Assembly: GCF_000150275.1 (NCBI RefSeq)
Contig: NW_002060948.1
Span: forward strand, 754,360 to 818,359
From: Trichoplax adhaerens
Lineage: Eukaryota > Placozoa > Uniplacotomia > Trichoplacea > Trichoplacidae
Length of the DNA stretch: 64,000 nucleotides
Direction: 5' to 3'
Position numbers and translations under genes: made by a program. Within the stretch, counting starts at the first letter, position 1. Every line of letters begins with the position of its first letter. This document shows, one piece after another, positions 63,248 to 64,000 of the stretch. The notes beneath the pieces were generated by a model that saw nothing but the letters and a program-made list of their open reading frames with translations, ran no database searches and was not told where the DNA came from.

Positions 63248-64000
63248 TCAGTCATATAACACTTTATTACAAGTGTCTTGTGCAGCAGCTAGTTTTTCGT
63301 GATCTCCTATAAATTTTTAGCAAAAACGATGGTAAAAAGATAGCTATTAAGTATAATTCGAGCTCAAGCGTTTGCATCATCTTAGCCTATCAAAAGGTAT
63401 ACAAATACTCTAATATTCACAAGAGGTAGCAACTGGTTTAGTAGTTTATTCCTGTTCAATATTTTTTTTCAGTTACATGATTGCAAATCGCTTTATGATA
63501 CTATGAATAGCCAATCTACATGCTGATATAGAATTCCCAAATATGAGTTGCACAAACAAGAAAATCTTTCCATTAAGAAGAAATAGAAGGAAAATAAAAA
63601 TAACTTTCATGATTGTGATACAATGTCAGCGGTTCTTCTAGATGAATTAATAATTCCTTTTCCCTTATTAAGATCATCAAATAACGTATAACAATTTGGG
63701 ACTCTTTAGGTAAAAATGATTTATAGGCAGTAAACACGAGTATCTGTCGATCTAATTGTACAAGGTACTCAGAACAACAAGCAATAGCGTATCAATCTGG
63801 TAACATTTTACAGTAATTATGCTTATATTCATAGTAATTAATTTAAAATCCAGATATACTCAATGGAAAGCAAGTGCCAATTGCAGATAGAAACTGGTTA
63901 AGAAAAGTAAATCATATGAAATGAAGTCGCGACAGTGCTAGAAAGTCATCGCATAACAAATCATATAGGGGATTATAATGAAATATCGCTGCCATTAAGA
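63248..64000 (-). pseudogene. Dispersed repeat with a TPR-like C-terminal exon (copy B)
   Basis: Homologous to 47358-48185 and running off the end of the window. On the minus strand at about 63316-63248 it encodes KFIGDHEKLAAAQDTCNKV followed by LYD and a stop. The splice acceptor AG seen in copy A before AAATTT is AA here. A stretch of about 30 bases around CAAACAAGAAAATCTTTC is identical in both copies, while the rest has drifted with indels. The protein is not identified; a TPR repeat is my best guess. Confidence 0.4.

Overview
The window is AT-rich animal genomic DNA carrying compact genes with many short GT-AG introns. The exon-intron architecture, vertebrate-like protein sequences, introns of roughly 60-900 bases and a TTAGGG-type motif point to an early-branching metazoan. 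A placozoan such as Trichoplax is my best guess, from composition and style only. No bacterial, plasmid, phage or CRISPR features are seen, and I recognised no tRNA or rRNA.

Layout. (1) 1362-5330, minus: a complete 17-exon dipeptidyl peptidase III gene (DPP3, 743 aa by my reconstruction). (2) 5331-6961: spacer with a 303-bp unit repeated three times and a run of GTACTGTAC-type palindromes. (3) 6962-8749, plus: mitochondrial ribosomal protein S10 (uS10m), head to head with DPP3; its 5' end is uncertain. (4) 8750-12037: no gene seen. (5) 12038-61032: a cluster of three molybdo-flavoenzymes of the xanthine dehydrogenase/aldehyde oxidase family. Copy 1 is on the minus strand (12038-24558), copy 2 on the plus strand (32011-45928) and copy 3 on the minus strand (49492-61032). 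Copies 1 and 2 are head to head; copies 2 and 3 are tail to tail. (6) 61033-64000: spacer with tandem repeats and a dispersed repeat also found at 47.4-48.2 kb.

The three paralogues were resolved exon by exon. Each has 39 coding exons; nearly every exon has the same length and phase in all three, and each joins into one open frame (about 1316, 1332 and 1328 aa). They arose by duplication of a whole gene. Copies 2 and 3 keep the XDH catalytic residues (equivalents of bovine Glu802, Arg880, Phe914 and Glu1261) and the NAD-site tyrosine motif. Copy 1 is strongly diverged: Glu802 is Asn, Arg880 is Tyr, the NAD-site tyrosine is gone and the C terminus is truncated. It looks like an independently evolved aldehyde-oxidase-type or otherwise re-purposed enzyme. 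Relics of a fourth copy (exons 3 and 4) lie just upstream of copy 1.

The non-coding DNA between copies 1 and 2, and several introns, contain many short two- or three-copy tandem duplications of unrelated sequences. Exon boundaries are manual inferences from splice sites, reading phase and family alignment. UTRs and promoters could not be placed.
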